Source of the DNA: Shewanella abyssi
GTDB lineage: Bacteria; Pseudomonadota; Gammaproteobacteria; Enterobacterales; Shewanellaceae
Assembly: GCF_023284025.1 (NCBI RefSeq)
Contig: NZ_JAKIKR010000027.1
Span: 1-60,889, forward strand
Length of the DNA: 60,889 nt
Direction: 5' to 3'
The position numbers and the translations under genes were made by a program. This document shows, piece after piece, positions 22,136-33,510 of the stretch. Every line of letters begins with the position of its first letter. Within the stretch, counting starts at the first letter, position 1. Below the pieces are notes generated by a model. It saw nothing but the letters and a program-made list of their open reading frames with translations, made no database searches and had not been told where the DNA came from.

Positions 22136-24859
22136 ATGACTGATCTGGCTTCATCTATAACACCAATTAATATTGAAGACGAATTAAAGAATTCTTACCT
22201 CGATTACGCCATGAGCGTAATTGTAGGGCGGGCACTGCCCGATGTTCGTGATGGCTTAAAGCCTGTTCATCGTCGCGTATTGTTCGCCATGAACGAATTA
22301 AAAAACGACTGGAACAAGCCTTATAAGAAATCGGCTCGTGTCGTTGGTGACGTTATCGGTAAATACCATCCACATGGTGATACTGCGGTATACGACACTA
22401 TTGTTCGTTTGGCACAGCCATTCTCAATGAGATATCCACTAATCGATGGCCAAGGTAACTTTGGTTCTGTCGATGGTGACGCTGCAGCAGCAATGCGTTA
22501 TACCGAAATCCGCATGGATAAAGTTGCGCATCAGTTATTAGCGGATCTTGAAAAAGAGACCGTTGACTTTGTACCTAACTATGATGGTACAGAGTTTATT
22601 CCAGCGGTATTACCAACGCGTATACCGACGTTACTGGTTAACGGTTCATCGGGTATCGCAGTAGGTATGGCTACCAATATTCCTCCTCATAATATGAGTG
22701 AAGTGATTGCGGGTTGTTTGGCGCTTATTGAAGACCCAAATTTATCAATTGAACAATTGATGGAATACATTCCGGGTCCTGATTTTCCTACGGCTGCCAT
22801 CATCAATGGCCGTAAAGGCATTATTGATGCTTATAACACCGGCCGCGGCCGTGCTGTTATGCGCGCTCTTGCCGAAGTTGAAACGGAAGATAATGGACGT
22901 GAGCGAATTATTGTTCACGAAATCCCATATCAAGTTAACAAAGCACGCTTAATCGAAAAGATTGCCGAGCTTGTTAAAGACAAAAAGATTGAAGGGATTA
23001 GTGGTCTGCGTGATGAGTCTGATAAAGACGGCATGCGTATTGTGGTTGAGATCAAACGTGGTGAAGTAGGCGAGGTTGTACTTAACAACCTATACGCTCA
23101 AACACAGATGCAGTGCTCTTTCGGTATCAATATGGTGGCGTTGACTAATGGTCAGCCAAAACTATTTAACCTTAAAGAGATGCTAGAGTGCTTTATTCTT
23201 CACCGTCGTGAAGTCGTCACTCGTCGTACTGTATTTGAACTTCGAAAAGCACGTGAAAGAGCCCATACTTTGGAGGCTCTTGCTGTTGCTCTTGCCAACA
23301 TCGACCCTATTATTGCGCTAATTAAAGCCTCACCAACACCTGCAGAAGCCAAAGTTAAACTGGTTGCACAGGGTTGGGAACTTGGTGTCGTTAAAGGCAT
23401 GCTTGAAAAAGCGGGTGATGATGCTGCTCGTCCTGAATGGTTAGATCCAGAATACGGTATCCGTGATGACAAGTACTACCTGACAGAGCAACAAGCACAA
23501 GCCATTCTTGAGCTTCGTTTGCACCGTCTTACCGGTCTAGAACACGACAAGATCATTGCTGAATATGAAGAGCTACTTGAAGTTATTGCAGCTCTACTTC
23601 TTATTCTAAGCAGCCCACAGCGTTTGCTGGAAATCATTACTGAAGAGCTTCATGAAGTCCTTGAGAACTTTGGCGATAAACGTCGCACGGTGATCAATGC
23701 CAACGAAGTGGATATGAGTCTTGAAGATCTGATTAACGAAGAGGACGTTGTCGTTACACTTTCTCACCTAGGTTATGCAAAATACCAAGTGTTAAGTGAT
23801 TACCAAGCGCAGCGTCGTGGTGGTAAAGGTAAAGCCGCAACTAAGGTTAAAGACGAAGATTTCGTTGAAAAACTGTTAGTCGCCAATACCCATGACACGA
23901 TTTTGTGCTTCTCTGACTTCGGTAAAATGTATTGGTTGAAAGTGTATCAATTACCGCTTGCTAGCCGTACCGCTCGTGGTCGACCAATTGTCAACTTATT
24001 GCCTCTTGCTGAAGGTGAGCGCATTACTGCAATTCTACCGGTACGTGAGTACGCTGATGATAAGTACATTATCATGGCGACATCACACGGTACGGTTAAG
24101 AAGACTGCGTTAACGGCCTATAGCAATCCACGTGCTAACGGTATTATTGCCGTAAACCTTAAAGATGGCGATCAGTTAATTGGTGTTGATATTACCGATG
24201 GTAATGACGACATCATGCTGTTCTCTAACGAAGGTAAAGTCGTTAGATTTAACGAAAAAGCCCGCAGTGCTGAAACCGGTGAAGTTAAACGTGACCCTGA
24301 AACAGGCGAAGAGATTATTGCCCTGAGAGCAATGGGACGTACAGCAACGGGTGTACGTGGTATTAAGCTCGATGATGGTCAAACTGTGGTGTCACTAATT
24401 GTGCCTAAAGGCGATGGTGCTATCCTTACAGTAACTGAAAACGGTTACGGTAAGCGTACGTCATTGTCAGAGTATCCTGCTAAGAGTCGTGGTACTAAAG
24501 GTGTTGTTTCGATTAAAGTTAGCGAACGTAATGGTGCTGTTGTTGGCGCTGTTCAAGTTGGCGATAATGACGAAATCATGCTTATTAGTGATAAAGGCAC
24601 CTTAGTACGTACTCCAGCGACGGGTGTTTCTAGTATTGGTCGAAATACTCAAGGCGTAACCATTATTCGTACAGCGGATGATGAGACAGTCGTTGGACTT
24701 CAACGCATTGATGAAATTCAGGAAGATGAAGTAGAATTAGATGAAGAGGGTAACCCTATCATCACTGCTGAGTCTGAGTCTGGATCAACAGCTGAATCAA
24801 CAGCTGAATCAACAGCTGAAACTTCGGAAAAGCCTGCAAGTCCGGAAGCTGACGCTTAG
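22136..24859 (+). CDS. gyrA: DNA gyrase subunit A
   Basis: Gyrase breakage-rejoining subunit of 907 residues, longer than the 875 of E. coli mainly through an acidic tail. The catalytic tyrosine is Y122 (AAMRYTEIR). In the quinolone-resistance region ([10 protein letters not shown]) position 83 is Thr, where E. coli has Ser, and D87 is kept; Thr83 is the wild-type residue in some genera such as Pseudomonas, so it is not by itself a resistance change. The C-terminal beta-pinwheel is complete (GQ box QRRGGKG). A short tandem repeat encodes STAE three times near the end. GGGGA precedes the start. Confidence 0.98.
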   Translation: MTDLASSITPINIEDELKNSYLDYAMSVIVGRALPDVRDGLKPVHRRVLFAMNELKNDWNKPYKKSARVVGDVIGKYHPHGDTAVYDTIVRLAQPFSMRYPLIDGQGNFGSVDGDAAAAMRYTEIRMDKVAHQLLADLEKETVDFVPNYDGTEFIPAVLPTRIPTLLVNGSSGIAVGMATNIPPHNMSEVIAGCLALIEDPNLSIEQLMEYIPGPDFPTAAIINGRKGIIDAYNTGRGRAVMRALAEVETEDNGRERIIVHEIPYQVNKARLIEKIAELVKDKKIEGISGLRDESDKDGMRIVVEIKRGEVGEVVLNNLYAQTQMQCSFGINMVALTNGQPKLFNLKEMLECFILHRREVVTRRTVFELRKARERAHTLEALAVALANIDPIIALIKASPTPAEAKVKLVAQGWELGVVKGMLEKAGDDAARPEWLDPEYGIRDDKYYLTEQQAQAILELRLHRLTGLEHDKIIAEYEELLEVIAALLLILSSPQRLLEIITEELHEVLENFGDKRRTVINANEVDMSLEDLINEEDVVVTLSHLGYAKYQVLSDYQAQRRGGKGKAATKVKDEDFVEKLLVANTHDTILCFSDFGKMYWLKVYQLPLASRTARGRPIVNLLPLAEGERITAILPVREYADDKYIIMATSHGTVKKTALTAYSNPRANGIIAVNLKDGDQLIGVDITDGNDDIMLFSNEGKVVRFNEKARSAETGEVKRDPETGEEIIALRAMGRTATGVRGIKLDDGQTVVSLIVPKGDGAILTVTENGYGKRTSLSEYPAKSRGTKGVVSIKVSERNGAVVGAVQVGDNDEIMLISDKGTLVRTPATGVSSIGRNTQGVTIIRTADDETVVGLQRIDEIQEDEVELDEEGNPIITAESESGSTAESTAESTAETSEKPASPEADA
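24785..24820 (+). repeat. 12-bp tandem repeat x3 inside gyrA
   Basis: Three perfect copies of TCAACAGCTGAA encode (STAE)3 in the disordered acidic tail of GyrA. Being a multiple of three, copy changes would keep the frame. Confidence 0.95.
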
Positions 24860-24882
24860 TTTCATTAGTTCGTTAGCGGAAT

Positions 24883-24913
24883 AAAAAAAGGATGCCTTTG
24901 GCATCCTTTTTTG
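24883..24913 (+). terminator. Bidirectional terminator, gyrA and serine hydrolase
   Basis: A GGATGCC/GGCATCC stem (24890-24896, 24900-24906) is flanked by seven A residues on one side and six T residues on the other, between convergent genes. Confidence 0.92.
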
Positions 24914-24919
24914 TTGCTG

Positions 24920-26080
24920 TTATTTAATAGCAACCTTATCCGCTTGTAAAAATGCATCTCGCCAGAACTCTGCACTTAATTTAGCAAAGACTCTTGATTC
25001 GCCATTCAATAACATCGCCATCCCTATATTGAGTTCTGGAGAGTAGGATATTTCTGCAACGTAACCTGCCACCCAACCAGCATGATAAATTAGTGAGTGG
25101 CCTTCAAATTCATAAACTCGCCAGCCTTTACCATAATGGGCGCTATCAAGATAAGCGCGCCAGTCTCGACGGCGTAACTCTTTAGTCGTTTTTATCCCAG
25201 GAGTCGTCGCATCTTTAATGACACTGTAAGGAAGCACCTTTGGATTTTGGCCCAAGTTGGCCATTAACCACTTAGACATATCGGTGATACTGGCGTTAAC
25301 GCCAGCGGCGGGCGCAAGCTGGTAGTAGTTTGGTTTTACCGTGACCTGTTTAAATCCATATTTGGTTTTAACATGTGGTTCTGCACGGTTACTGGCTTGT
25401 TGAAAAGCCTCATAGCCGACAGAGGCTGAATCCATATGTAAGGGAGAGAAAATTCTTTGCTGTAATAAATCGGAGTAGCTTTGATTAGATTGCTTTTCAA
25501 TGGCTGTTTGAATAAACGAAAATGCGACGTTCTGATAGCCATAGCAAGCTCCAGGTTTACACATAGGTGTCAGAACATCAAACTTGGCAATAATTTTGCT
25601 CATCTTGACATTCGCATTGATCAAGTTGTCATAACTGTTCGGTAATAATCCTGTGCTATGGCCGACAATATGGCCTAGATTAATTTGCTGCGCTGCTTGC
25701 TGATCCGCTAGGCTAAACTCGGGTATATAACTCACAATAGGCTGTTTCCAGTCCAGTTGTTTATCTTCAACCATCATGCATGCAAGCGTACCTGCAAAGG
25801 TCTTAGAGACTGATGCTAGTCTAAATACAGTATTAGAATTGATATTTTTACTGCTCGTTTTACTCCGTTTACCATAGGTGCTTAGTTTGAGTATTTGATC
25901 TCCTTCAACGATCACAAATGCACCGCCGGGGACGTTACTGCTTTTCAATTTACGGTGAAAATGTTGTTTGAAGTTATCAGATAGCGCTTTATATTGAGAT
26001 GGTGTGGCGTTTACGTCGCTGAAAGGGAGGGATGCACCAATCGATAGTGCGCCGGTTAATAAAATAGCTTTCAAAAACAT
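24920..26080 (-). CDS. Periplasmic serine hydrolase, class C beta-lactamase fold
   Basis: A 386-residue protein with a signal peptide (cleavage near DVNA, residue 25) and the penicillin-binding/esterase fold. Active-site motifs are S90-V-S-K93, Y182-Q-N184 and H333-A-G335. The HxG in place of KTG is usual for the EstB/AmpH/peptidase-like side of this family rather than true AmpC. The start at 26080 was chosen because it directly begins the signal peptide. Likely acts on peptidoglycan peptides or esters; beta-lactam resistance should not be assumed. Confidence 0.85.
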   Translation of the reverse strand: MFLKAILLTGALSIGASLPFSDVNATPSQYKALSDNFKQHFHRKLKSSNVPGGAFVIVEGDQILKLSTYGKRSKTSSKNINSNTVFRLASVSKTFAGTLACMMVEDKQLDWKQPIVSYIPEFSLADQQAAQQINLGHIVGHSTGLLPNSYDNLINANVKMSKIIAKFDVLTPMCKPGACYGYQNVAFSFIQTAIEKQSNQSYSDLLQQRIFSPLHMDSASVGYEAFQQASNRAEPHVKTKYGFKQVTVKPNYYQLAPAAGVNASITDMSKWLMANLGQNPKVLPYSVIKDATTPGIKTTKELRRRDWRAYLDSAHYGKGWRVYEFEGHSLIYHAGWVAGYVAEISYSPELNIGMAMLLNGESRVFAKLSAEFWRDAFLQADKVAIK

Positions 26081-26433
26081 GTACAGTTCCAATGAGGCGT
26101 TAAAATGGTTCTTATTAGGCTTATTGTTGTGCAAATAATCTTATATTACTAGCAGTGAAGGTCATTAAGTTGCAATGAGCATACTCAATGAATAAAGATT
26201 GCTGCCGTTAAGAGTGACTGAGCTGCTAAAGAGCTAACAGAAGATGCTTTTTGGTGGCTTTAGCTAAAGCTTTGAGTCACTGAAATCGTAGATAAAACAT
26301 CTAGAACAGCATAATGATAAGTCAAAAATTCATATGGAGTTTTTCGTTTTAGCCTTCGCACAGTTACGATATACTGCCATTAAGAATGCAACTAATTTAA
26401 TGTTTTAACCGATAGCAATAAAAGGACAATACT
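26081..26433 (+). other. Divergent intergenic region, serine hydrolase/serC
   Basis: About 350 bases with no gene. A TATACT at 26370-26375 is a plausible -10 for serC, but the -35 is weak. Nothing else was recognised. Confidence 0.4.
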
Positions 26434-27525
26434 GTGAGCGCTATATATAATTTCTGTGCTGGACCTGCCATGTTACCAAAAGCTGTGATGCAAAAAGCGC
26501 AGCAGGAGCTCATCGATTGGAATGACTTAGGTGTGTCGGTAATGGAAATTAGTCATCGTAGCAAAGAGTTTATTGCATTAACGGAGCAAGCAGAGGCAGA
26601 ACTTCGATCGTTAATGGATATTCCTAAAAATTATCATGTTCTGTTTATGCATGGTGGTGGACGAGGTCAGTTTTCTGCAGTCGTTAATAACTTTCTTGGC
26701 GACGATGGGCGTGCTCTATATCTAGTCGACGGCAGTTGGTCTTTTGCGGCGGTTGTTGAGGCGAAAAAACTTGCCGGCGATAGCAACATAGATACTATTA
26801 ATATAGTCGATGTTTCAACAGGGAAAAATCGAATACAATTTCCTGATTTTTCCAAGATAGAAGAAAATTATCGTTTTTTGCATTACTGCCCGAATGAAAC
26901 TGTCGACGGTATAGAGGTTTTTGAGCCGCTTAACTGTCAGTGGCCGGTGATAGCCGATATGTCTTCAAATATTTTATCCCGTGAAATCGACGTTAGTCAG
27001 TTTGCTCTTATCTATGCTGGAGCCCAGAAGAATATTGGGCCATCAGGTTTAAGTATCGTGATTGTACGTGACGACATGTTGACACTACCGAGTTTGCCGC
27101 AATCTTCAATCATGGATTATAAGCTTGCAGTCAAACATGGCTCTATGTACAACACTCCGCCAACGTTTGCTTGGTACCTTGCGGCTGCAGTCTTTAGCTG
27201 GTTGCAAACCATGGGGGGTGTTGCTGCGATTGAACAAATTAATATAGAAAAAGCCAAGCTACTTTATCAATGCATTGATGAAGTAGATTTTTATACTAGC
27301 GGCGTAGCAATTGAAAACCGCTCACGTATGAATGTGACATTTCAATTGGTGAATACTGAACTTGATAGTGTATTTGTTGAACAAGCAAAAAATGCAGGAT
27401 TAGTGGCTTTGAAAGGTCACCGTAGTGTGGGTGGTATGCGAGCTAGTTTATATAATGCCATGCCTTTAGAAGGTGTTATTGCGCTGGTGGACTTTATGCG
27501 CAAATTTGCTGAGCAGCACACTTAA
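26434..27525 (+). CDS. serC: Phosphoserine/phosphohydroxythreonine aminotransferase
   Basis: A PLP enzyme of 363 residues in serine and pyridoxine synthesis. The PLP lysine is K199 in [12 protein letters not shown]; the N-terminal [10 protein letters not shown] and HRSKEF stretches are characteristic. The start is GTG with AAAGGA upstream. Unlike E. coli it is not directly followed by aroA: a terminator and a minus-strand aminotransferase gene separate them. Confidence 0.97.
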   Translation: MSAIYNFCAGPAMLPKAVMQKAQQELIDWNDLGVSVMEISHRSKEFIALTEQAEAELRSLMDIPKNYHVLFMHGGGRGQFSAVVNNFLGDDGRALYLVDGSWSFAAVVEAKKLAGDSNIDTINIVDVSTGKNRIQFPDFSKIEENYRFLHYCPNETVDGIEVFEPLNCQWPVIADMSSNILSREIDVSQFALIYAGAQKNIGPSGLSIVIVRDDMLTLPSLPQSSIMDYKLAVKHGSMYNTPPTFAWYLAAAVFSWLQTMGGVAAIEQINIEKAKLLYQCIDEVDFYTSGVAIENRSRMNVTFQLVNTELDSVFVEQAKNAGLVALKGHRSVGGMRASLYNAMPLEGVIALVDFMRKFAEQHT

Positions 27526-27553
27526 CGTATTTCTGAGTGGGATAAAGCAAAAT

Positions 27554-27586
27554 ATAAAAAAGCCGCTATTAGAAGCGGCTTTTTTG
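27554..27586 (+). terminator. Bidirectional terminator, serC and aminotransferase
   Basis: AGCCGCT/AGCGGCT stem (27561-27567, 27574-27580) with A and T tracts on either side, between convergent genes. Confidence 0.9.
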
Positions 27587-27597
27587 ATTTACAGAGA

Positions 27598-28788
27598 TTA
27601 AAGCACTTTTGCTATCGACTTTGCTAAGTAGTCAACATTTCCCGTGCCGATCCCTGCAATGCTAATACGGCTAGAATCGACCATATAAACACTGTACTCA
27701 CTTTGGAGTTGTGCAACTTGGGCTGACGTAATACCAAGGAAAGAGAACATGCCTTTTTGGTGAGTGATGAAGTCAAAGTTACGTTCAACCCCGATCTCTT
27801 TAAGCTTATTCACCAGCATAGCCCGATTACCATTGATTCGATTGCGCATCACAGTGAGTTCATCGAGCCACTCTTGTTTCAATTCTGCTGAGCCCAATAT
27901 GGTTTCAACTATCGCGGCGCCATGTGCTGGTGGCATTGAATAGATGCAGCGCACGACATAAAGCAGTACTGAAAAAGCAATATCACTAGCAGCAGCGTTT
28001 TTACCTATGATAGAACATGCACCAATTCTCTCACGGTACAGGCCAAAGTTTTTAGAGCAAGAGCTGCATAAAATCATGTTGCTAACCTTGGCTGCCATTT
28101 TTCTAACGCCATAAGCGTCTTCATCAACACCGTCACCAAAGCCTTGATAAGCCATATCGATTAATGGAGTAAAGCCTTGCTCAACCGTTAGCTCAATAAT
28201 GTCATCCCACTGCTGTTGATTAAGATCCATACCACTCGGGTTATGGCAGCATGCGTGTAGCAATACAACATCATCACTACTGACTTGAGATAAGGCCGCT
28301 TTCATTTCATCGAACTTGAGTGATTTAGTATCGTAATCATAATATGGGTAGGTTTTGACGGTGATCCCAGCAGCTTCAAATAAACCCGTATGATTAGCCC
28401 AGGTTGGATCGCTAACCCATAGCACTGAATTGGGGTTACAACGCTTGATAAAGTCAGCAGCGACTCTTAATGCGCCGGTGCCACCGGGTGTCGATACTGT
28501 TCGTACTCTATTGGCTATAATGACAGGGTTTTCTATGCCAAAAGCCAGTTCCGACATAAGGCGATTGAAATCGGCTGAACCAGTAGGGCCAATGTAAACT
28601 TTGGTTGACTCAGTGTCTAATCGGTACTTTTCGGCCTTTTTCACGCAAGACAAAATAGGGGTGTGCCCTGATTCATCTTTGTACACACCAACACCTAAGT
28701 CGACTTTTTGCGTACGGCTATCTTCTCGGTATTTTGTCAGTAAACCCAAAATAGGGTCTGCAGGCATAGCGGTCAGTTTGTTGAACAT
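27598..28788 (-). CDS. Aspartate/aromatic amino acid aminotransferase
   Basis: A PLP class I aminotransferase of 396 residues, the exact length of E. coli AspC. The N-terminal MFNKLTAMPADPILGL aligns with AspC/TyrB; the PLP lysine is K246 in CSSCSKNFGLYRER, with CCHNPSG and DMAYQGFG before it. The start at 28788 was chosen by this alignment, trimming 18 residues from the open frame. Its place among serC, aroA and cmk, where Pseudomonas has an aromatic aminotransferase, suggests a role in phenylalanine/tyrosine synthesis, but AspC activity is equally possible. Confidence 0.9.
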   Translation of the reverse strand: MFNKLTAMPADPILGLLTKYREDSRTQKVDLGVGVYKDESGHTPILSCVKKAEKYRLDTESTKVYIGPTGSADFNRLMSELAFGIENPVIIANRVRTVSTPGGTGALRVAADFIKRCNPNSVLWVSDPTWANHTGLFEAAGITVKTYPYYDYDTKSLKFDEMKAALSQVSSDDVVLLHACCHNPSGMDLNQQQWDDIIELTVEQGFTPLIDMAYQGFGDGVDEDAYGVRKMAAKVSNMILCSSCSKNFGLYRERIGACSIIGKNAAASDIAFSVLLYVVRCIYSMPPAHGAAIVETILGSAELKQEWLDELTVMRNRINGNRAMLVNKLKEIGVERNFDFITHQKGMFSFLGITSAQVAQLQSEYSVYMVDSSRISIAGIGTGNVDYLAKSIAKVL

Positions 28789-29218
28789 AGCTCCATCTAC
28801 CTCATATTGATTGGCGTTATCTCTATTACTTAATAGTGCCAATTTATTGGTTATTTTTTATCAATCCTAGGGTAACGTAAATGAGGGGTTAGTTAATAGC
28901 ATTTGTGATTAATTTCATGTCAGATAAAAATGGCAAAGAAACATTCCACTTTTTTATATTTAGCGCTAAGCAAGCCAATTTTATGTCGATAAATGTCTAG
29001 TTTCACCCTCTTGATTAACTTTTAGTGCTTAAAGGGCAGTTTTTAGCAGAAAAGTGTTGAAAACTTCGCAGCAATCAGTAAATTTGTAACTACGAAGTTC
29101 AAACAATCGCTAAATTAGCTGTCATTTTGTCGTGATGATATACAAAGCTTTTAGCATGAACATCTACTGTTAACCCGCAGGTGAGTTTGACGCTTGCAGT
29201 CATTTAAAGAAGTTATCA
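28789..29218 (+). other. Divergent intergenic region, aminotransferase/aroA
   Basis: About 430 A+T-rich bases with no gene. I looked for TyrR-type TGTAAA-N6-TTTACA sites and did not find a convincing one. The promoters of both flanking genes should lie here. Confidence 0.4.
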
Positions 29219-30499
29219 ATGAATCAATTACGTTTAGAGCCGATCGAGAAAGTTAATGGAACCATTAATATCCCGGGGTCTAAGAGCATCTCGAATCGCG
29301 CTTTATTGCTAGCAACGCTAGCGGAAGGGACCACGACATTAACAAACCTACTAGACTCTGATGATATTCGGTATATGCTCGCATCGCTTAAACAGCTTGG
29401 GGTGACTTATCGTTTATCAAACAACAATACCGTCTGTGAACTCGACGGTATTGCAGGCACACTTAACAGTGATGCAGCGCAAACGTTATTCTTGGGCAAT
29501 GCTGGCACGGCAATGCGACCTTTATGTGCTGCATTAACATTGGGTAACGGCGAGTTTACCCTGACTGGCGAACCAAGAATGGAAGAACGTCCCATAGGTG
29601 ACCTTGTAGACTCACTGCGCCAACTCGGCGCTGATGTAAAGTACTTAAAGAACGATGGTTTTCCGCCTCTCACCATTACATCGACGGGTTTAAATGGTGG
29701 TGATGTTGAGATTGCAGGGGATCTGTCTAGCCAGTTTCTTACCGCTTTGCTGATGGTAGCCCCTCTAGCAAAGGGCGATGTGAATATCAAAATCAAAGGC
29801 GAGCTGGTTTCAAAACCTTATATTGATATTACGTTGGCGCTAATGGCGCAGTTTGGTGTTAGTGTGACTAACAATAATTACGCCTCTTTTGAAATTAAGA
29901 CTGGCCAACGTTATATCTCACCGGGCAAAATCCTAGTTGAAGGCGATGCATCCTCAGCGTCTTATTTTCTAGCGGCTGGCGCAATCAAGGGTGGCGCAGT
30001 GAAAGTCACCGGCGTTGGTAAGCTGAGTATTCAAGGTGATGTTAAGTTTGCTGATGTACTAGCACAAATGGGCGCAGATATAGAGTGGGGCGATGACTAC
30101 ATTATAGCTCGAGGCTCTAAGCTTAAAGCGGTTGATCTAGATATGAACCATATCCCAGATGCTGCGATGACAATTGCTACAGTTGCATTGTTTGCTGAGG
30201 GAACGACGCATATTCGTAATATTTACAACTGGCGTATTAAAGAAACAGATCGCCTAGCGGCGATGGCAACAGAGTTACGTAAAGTAGGCGCTATTGTAGA
30301 TGAAGGTCATGATTATATCAGTGTGACTCCGCCAGTTAAGCCCAATTCTGCCAATATTGATACTTATAACGACCACAGAATGGCGATGTGTTTTTCAATG
30401 TTGGCATTTGCCGATTGTGGTATCACCATTAATGAACCTGAGTGTACCTCTAAAACCTTCCCCGATTACTTTAATCAGTTCAATGCCCTTGCCAAATAG
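29219..30499 (+). CDS. aroA: 3-Phosphoshikimate 1-carboxyvinyltransferase (EPSP synthase)
   Basis: The sixth step of the shikimate pathway and the glyphosate target. The 426-residue protein has the N-terminal [19 protein letters not shown], the [13 protein letters not shown] motif (with the TAMRPL proline/glycine of class I enzymes), and the RIKETDRL and DHRMAM motifs. Length is normal. It is followed by a large hairpin before the cmk promoter. Confidence 0.98.
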   Translation: MNQLRLEPIEKVNGTINIPGSKSISNRALLLATLAEGTTTLTNLLDSDDIRYMLASLKQLGVTYRLSNNNTVCELDGIAGTLNSDAAQTLFLGNAGTAMRPLCAALTLGNGEFTLTGEPRMEERPIGDLVDSLRQLGADVKYLKNDGFPPLTITSTGLNGGDVEIAGDLSSQFLTALLMVAPLAKGDVNIKIKGELVSKPYIDITLALMAQFGVSVTNNNYASFEIKTGQRYISPGKILVEGDASSASYFLAAGAIKGGAVKVTGVGKLSIQGDVKFADVLAQMGADIEWGDDYIIARGSKLKAVDLDMNHIPDAAMTIATVALFAEGTTHIRNIYNWRIKETDRLAAMATELRKVGAIVDEGHDYISVTPPVKPNSANIDTYNDHRMAMCFSMLAFADCGITINEPECTSKTFPDYFNQFNALAK

Positions 30500-30526
30500 T
30501 TTTTCCGCACTAATACATTAGGTTAT

Positions 30527-30559
30527 GTGGTTCAGACTTTTGTCATAAGTTTGAACCAC
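30527..30559 (+). terminator. Large hairpin between aroA and cmk
   Basis: A 13-pair stem (30527-30539 with 30547-30559, one G-T) with a seven-base loop lies 27 bases after aroA. It lacks a T tract, so it may slow or process the transcript rather than end it. Confidence 0.45.
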
Positions 30560-30617
30560 AGCTTACCCTGAATGCTTAATATTTGAATTAGATGCCGCTT
30601 TCTTATGTTTTTTGGTT

Positions 30618-30623
30618 TATAAT
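30618..30623 (+). promoter_or_regulatory. -10 element of the cmk-rpsA promoter
   Basis: A consensus TATAAT is followed by a G+C-rich discriminator (ACGCGCGC), as in ribosomal promoters under ppGpp control. No clear -35 hexamer was found at the usual spacing. Confidence 0.5.
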
Positions 30624-30679
30624 ACGCGCGCTCATTTTCAGTTATATCAAGGAAGACGGAATTTCTTGTGGAGGATTTT

Positions 30680-31372
30680 ATGTTAGAACGGGCTCCTGTT
30701 GTCACTGTTGACGGCCCTAGCGGTGCGGGAAAAGGTACTATTAGTCATTTGCTTGCAGAGAAACTGGGCTACAAGTTGTTAGACAGCGGTGCTATCTACC
30801 GCGTATTAGCGCTAGCGGCTATTCATCACAACGTAGAACTTGATAATGAAGAATCATTAACGTTACTTGCTGCGCACTTGGACGTGCAATTCATTACAGG
30901 TAACAGCAGTAAAGGTATTAAAGTGGTACTTGAAGGCGAGGATGTATCGACAACGATACGTAGCCAAGAGTGCTCGAACGCGGCATCAAAAGTAGCCGCA
31001 TTTCCGCGTGTTAGAGAAGCATTGTTGCGCCGTCAACGTGCATTTGCTGAAACACCAGGCTTGATTGCTGACGGACGCGATATGGGAACGGTAGTGTTCC
31101 CTGCAACGCCAGCAAAACTTTTTTTAACGGCTTCGGCAGAGGAAAGGGCGCAAAGACGCTATAATCAGTTGCAGGACAATGGCTTCGATGTTAAAATCGA
31201 TCAGCTTTTGTCTGAGATAAAAGAGCGAGACGACCGCGATATGAATCGCAGCGTTGCACCTTTGGTTCCTGCCGAGGACGCACTTATTATCGATACAACC
31301 GGCATTTCAATTGAAGATGTGTTAGAGCTAGCGTTAACGCATATTCATAAAAGTTTTCAAGTACCTGCGTAA
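30680..31372 (+). CDS. cmk: Cytidylate kinase
   Basis: It phosphorylates CMP and dCMP. The 230-residue protein has the P-loop [10 protein letters not shown] (about residues 12-21), LDSGAIYR, and the [11 protein letters not shown] acceptor motif, as in E. coli Cmk (227). The start at 30680 follows GGAGG by six bases; an in-frame GTG at 30668 was rejected. It precedes rpsA as in most gammaproteobacteria. Confidence 0.97.
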   Translation: MLERAPVVTVDGPSGAGKGTISHLLAEKLGYKLLDSGAIYRVLALAAIHHNVELDNEESLTLLAAHLDVQFITGNSSKGIKVVLEGEDVSTTIRSQECSNAASKVAAFPRVREALLRRQRAFAETPGLIADGRDMGTVVFPATPAKLFLTASAEERAQRRYNQLQDNGFDVKIDQLLSEIKERDDRDMNRSVAPLVPAEDALIIDTTGISIEDVLELALTHIHKSFQVPA

Positions 31373-31469
31373 GCGGGTATTTAACTATTTGCTCCAAGGA
31401 TGAGGCAAATTATTATACTGACTCCGCGTCTAGGATGGACTGTGGTTTATTAAAGAAAGTAACTTAAAC

Positions 31470-33137
31470 ATGACTGAATCTTTTGCTGATCTATTTGAAC
31501 AATCCCTTGAAACTTTGGAGTTCCGTCCAGGTTCTATCGTAACTGGTGTCGTTGTACGCATCGAAAACGGTACTGTCCTTGTTGACGCAGGTCTTAAGTC
31601 TGAAAGCCCAATTTCTGCTGACGAATTCAAGAACGCTGCTGGCGAACTAGAAATCTCTGTTGGCGATACTGTGCACGTTGCGCTTGACTCTGTTGAAGAT
31701 GGCTTCGGTGAGACTCAACTGTCTCGCGAAAAAGCTAAGCGTCATGAAGCTTGGATTGTTCTAGAAAAAGCGTACGAAGATGCTGAAACTGTAATCGGTG
31801 TCATCAATGGTAAGGTTAAAGGCGGTTTCACTGTTGAATTAAACGGTATCCGTGCATTCCTACCAGGTTCTCTAGTTGACGTTCGCCCTGTTCGCGATAC
31901 AGCTCACCTAGAAAACAAAGAATTAGAATTTAAAGTTATCAAGCTTGACCAGAAGCGCAACAACGTTGTTGTTTCTCGTCGTGCCGTTATCGAATCTGAA
32001 AGCAGCGCAGAGCGTGATGCTCTTCTTGAGAACCTACAAGAAGGTCAAGCTATTAAGGGTATCGTTAAGAACCTTACTGACTATGGCGCATTCGTTGATC
32101 TTGGCGGTGTTGATGGTCTTCTACATATCACAGATATGGCTTGGAAGCGTGTTAAGCACCCATCAGAAATCGTTAATGTTGGTGACGAAATCGACGTTAA
32201 AGTTCTTAAGTATGACCGTGAGCGCACACGTGTATCACTAGGTCTTAAGCAACTTGGCGAAGATCCATGGTTAGAAATCAGCAAGCGCTACCCAGAAAAC
32301 ACACGTTTGACTGGTCGCGTAACTAACCTAACAGACTACGGTTGTTTCGTTGAAATCGAAGAAGGCGTTGAAGGTCTTGTACACGTTTCTGAAATGGATT
32401 GGACTAACAAGAACATCCACCCATCAAAGGTTGTTAACCTAGGTGATGAAGTTGAAGTTCTAGTTCTTGACATCGATGAAGAGCGTCGTCGTATCTCTCT
32501 AGGTCTTAAGCAGTGTAAAGTTAACCCGTGGGATGACTTCGCAGAGCGTTTCAACAAAGGCGACAAGGTTACTGGTAAGATCAAGTCAATCACTGACTTC
32601 GGTATCTTCATCGGTCTTGACGGCGGCATCGACGGTCTAGTTCACCTTTCTGATATCTCTTGGAATGGTACTGGCGAAGACGCAGTTGCTGAATACAAAA
32701 AAGGCGACGAAATCAACGCAGTTGTACTTTCAGTTGACCCAGAGCGCGAGCGTATCAGCTTAGGCGTTAAGCAAACTGAAGACGATCCATTCAATGCATA
32801 CCTTGCTGATAAGAAGAAGGGTGTTGTTGTTAATGGTGTTGTTACTGCAGTTGACGCAAAAGGTGTTACAATTGAACTAGCTGAGACTGTTGAAGGTTAC
32901 CTTCGCGTTTCAGATATCTCTCGTGAGCGCATCGAAGATGCATCAACAGTTTACTCTGTAGGTGACAAAGTCGAGTCTAAGTTCATGGGTGTCGATCGTA
33001 AGAACCGCACCATCAGCCTTTCTATCCGTGCTAAGGATGAAGCTGAAGAGAAAGAAGCAATGGCTAGCTTGAACAAGCAAGAAGATGACGTCATGAGCAG
33101 TGCGATGGCTGAAGCGTTCAAAGCAGCTCGTAAATAA
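31470..33137 (+). CDS. rpsA: Ribosomal protein bS1
   Basis: A 555-residue RNA-binding protein that brings mRNA to the 30S subunit. Six S1/OB repeats can be followed, the first two binding the ribosome and the later ones RNA, with repeated VxxLTDYGxFV and VSLGLKQ stretches. As in E. coli, the start (AAAGTAACTTAAACATG) has almost no ribosome site, while GGA triplets lie in the leader, consistent with S1 autoregulation. Confidence 0.98.
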   Translation: MTESFADLFEQSLETLEFRPGSIVTGVVVRIENGTVLVDAGLKSESPISADEFKNAAGELEISVGDTVHVALDSVEDGFGETQLSREKAKRHEAWIVLEKAYEDAETVIGVINGKVKGGFTVELNGIRAFLPGSLVDVRPVRDTAHLENKELEFKVIKLDQKRNNVVVSRRAVIESESSAERDALLENLQEGQAIKGIVKNLTDYGAFVDLGGVDGLLHITDMAWKRVKHPSEIVNVGDEIDVKVLKYDRERTRVSLGLKQLGEDPWLEISKRYPENTRLTGRVTNLTDYGCFVEIEEGVEGLVHVSEMDWTNKNIHPSKVVNLGDEVEVLVLDIDEERRRISLGLKQCKVNPWDDFAERFNKGDKVTGKIKSITDFGIFIGLDGGIDGLVHLSDISWNGTGEDAVAEYKKGDEINAVVLSVDPERERISLGVKQTEDDPFNAYLADKKKGVVVNGVVTAVDAKGVTIELAETVEGYLRVSDISRERIEDASTVYSVGDKVESKFMGVDRKNRTISLSIRAKDEAEEKEAMASLNKQEDDVMSSAMAEAFKAARK

Positions 33138-33151
33138 TCGCCTTGAAGTTC

Positions 33152-33169
33152 AGGGGTGCATGCACCCCT
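33152..33169 (+). repeat. Perfect 18-bp palindrome between rpsA and ihfB
   Basis: AGGGGTGCATGCACCCCT is a perfect palindrome 15 bases after rpsA, with no T tract. It may form an intercistronic hairpin that separates expression of rpsA from ihfB, or be a protein site. Confidence 0.6.
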
Positions 33170-33209
33170 ATAAGGTGACTGTGTTTGGCTTGATAATAGA
33201 GGGTATAGG

Positions 33210-33497
33210 ATGACAAAATCCGAACTGATCGAAAAACTTGCCACTAGGCAGTCGCAGCTGTCTGCGAAAGAAGTGGAAAGCGCTATTAAAGAAATGTTAG
33301 AGCAAATGGCCGAGACATTAGAGGGTGGAGATCGTATCGAAATCCGTGGCTTTGGTAGTTTCTCGCTTCATTATCGTGCACCGCGCACTGGCCGTAATCC
33401 AAAGACTGGAACATCAGTCGATTTGGAAGGCAAGTACGTACCGCACTTTAAGCCAGGCAAAGAACTGCGCGAACGTGTTGACGCAGTCAACGCGTAA
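33210..33497 (+). CDS. ihfB: Integration host factor, beta subunit
   Basis: A 95-residue DNA-bending protein that pairs with IhfA. The family pattern is complete: [11 protein letters not shown], the [14 protein letters not shown] strand pair, and the RNPKTGTSV arm that intercalates DNA. Position after rpsA is conserved with E. coli. Confidence 0.97.
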   Translation: MTKSELIEKLATRQSQLSAKEVESAIKEMLEQMAETLEGGDRIEIRGFGSFSLHYRAPRTGRNPKTGTSVDLEGKYVPHFKPGKELRERVDAVNA

Positions 33498-33510
33498 TTT
33501 ACACTGTATT

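Noticed and set aside
22379..22402. Quinolone-resistance mutation in gyrA (Thr at position 83)
   Set aside because: Thr83 is wild type in several genera; no change to a bulky residue is present and D87 is intact.
24920..26080. AmpC resistance beta-lactamase
   Set aside because: The third motif is HAG, not KTG, which points to the wider serine-hydrolase family.
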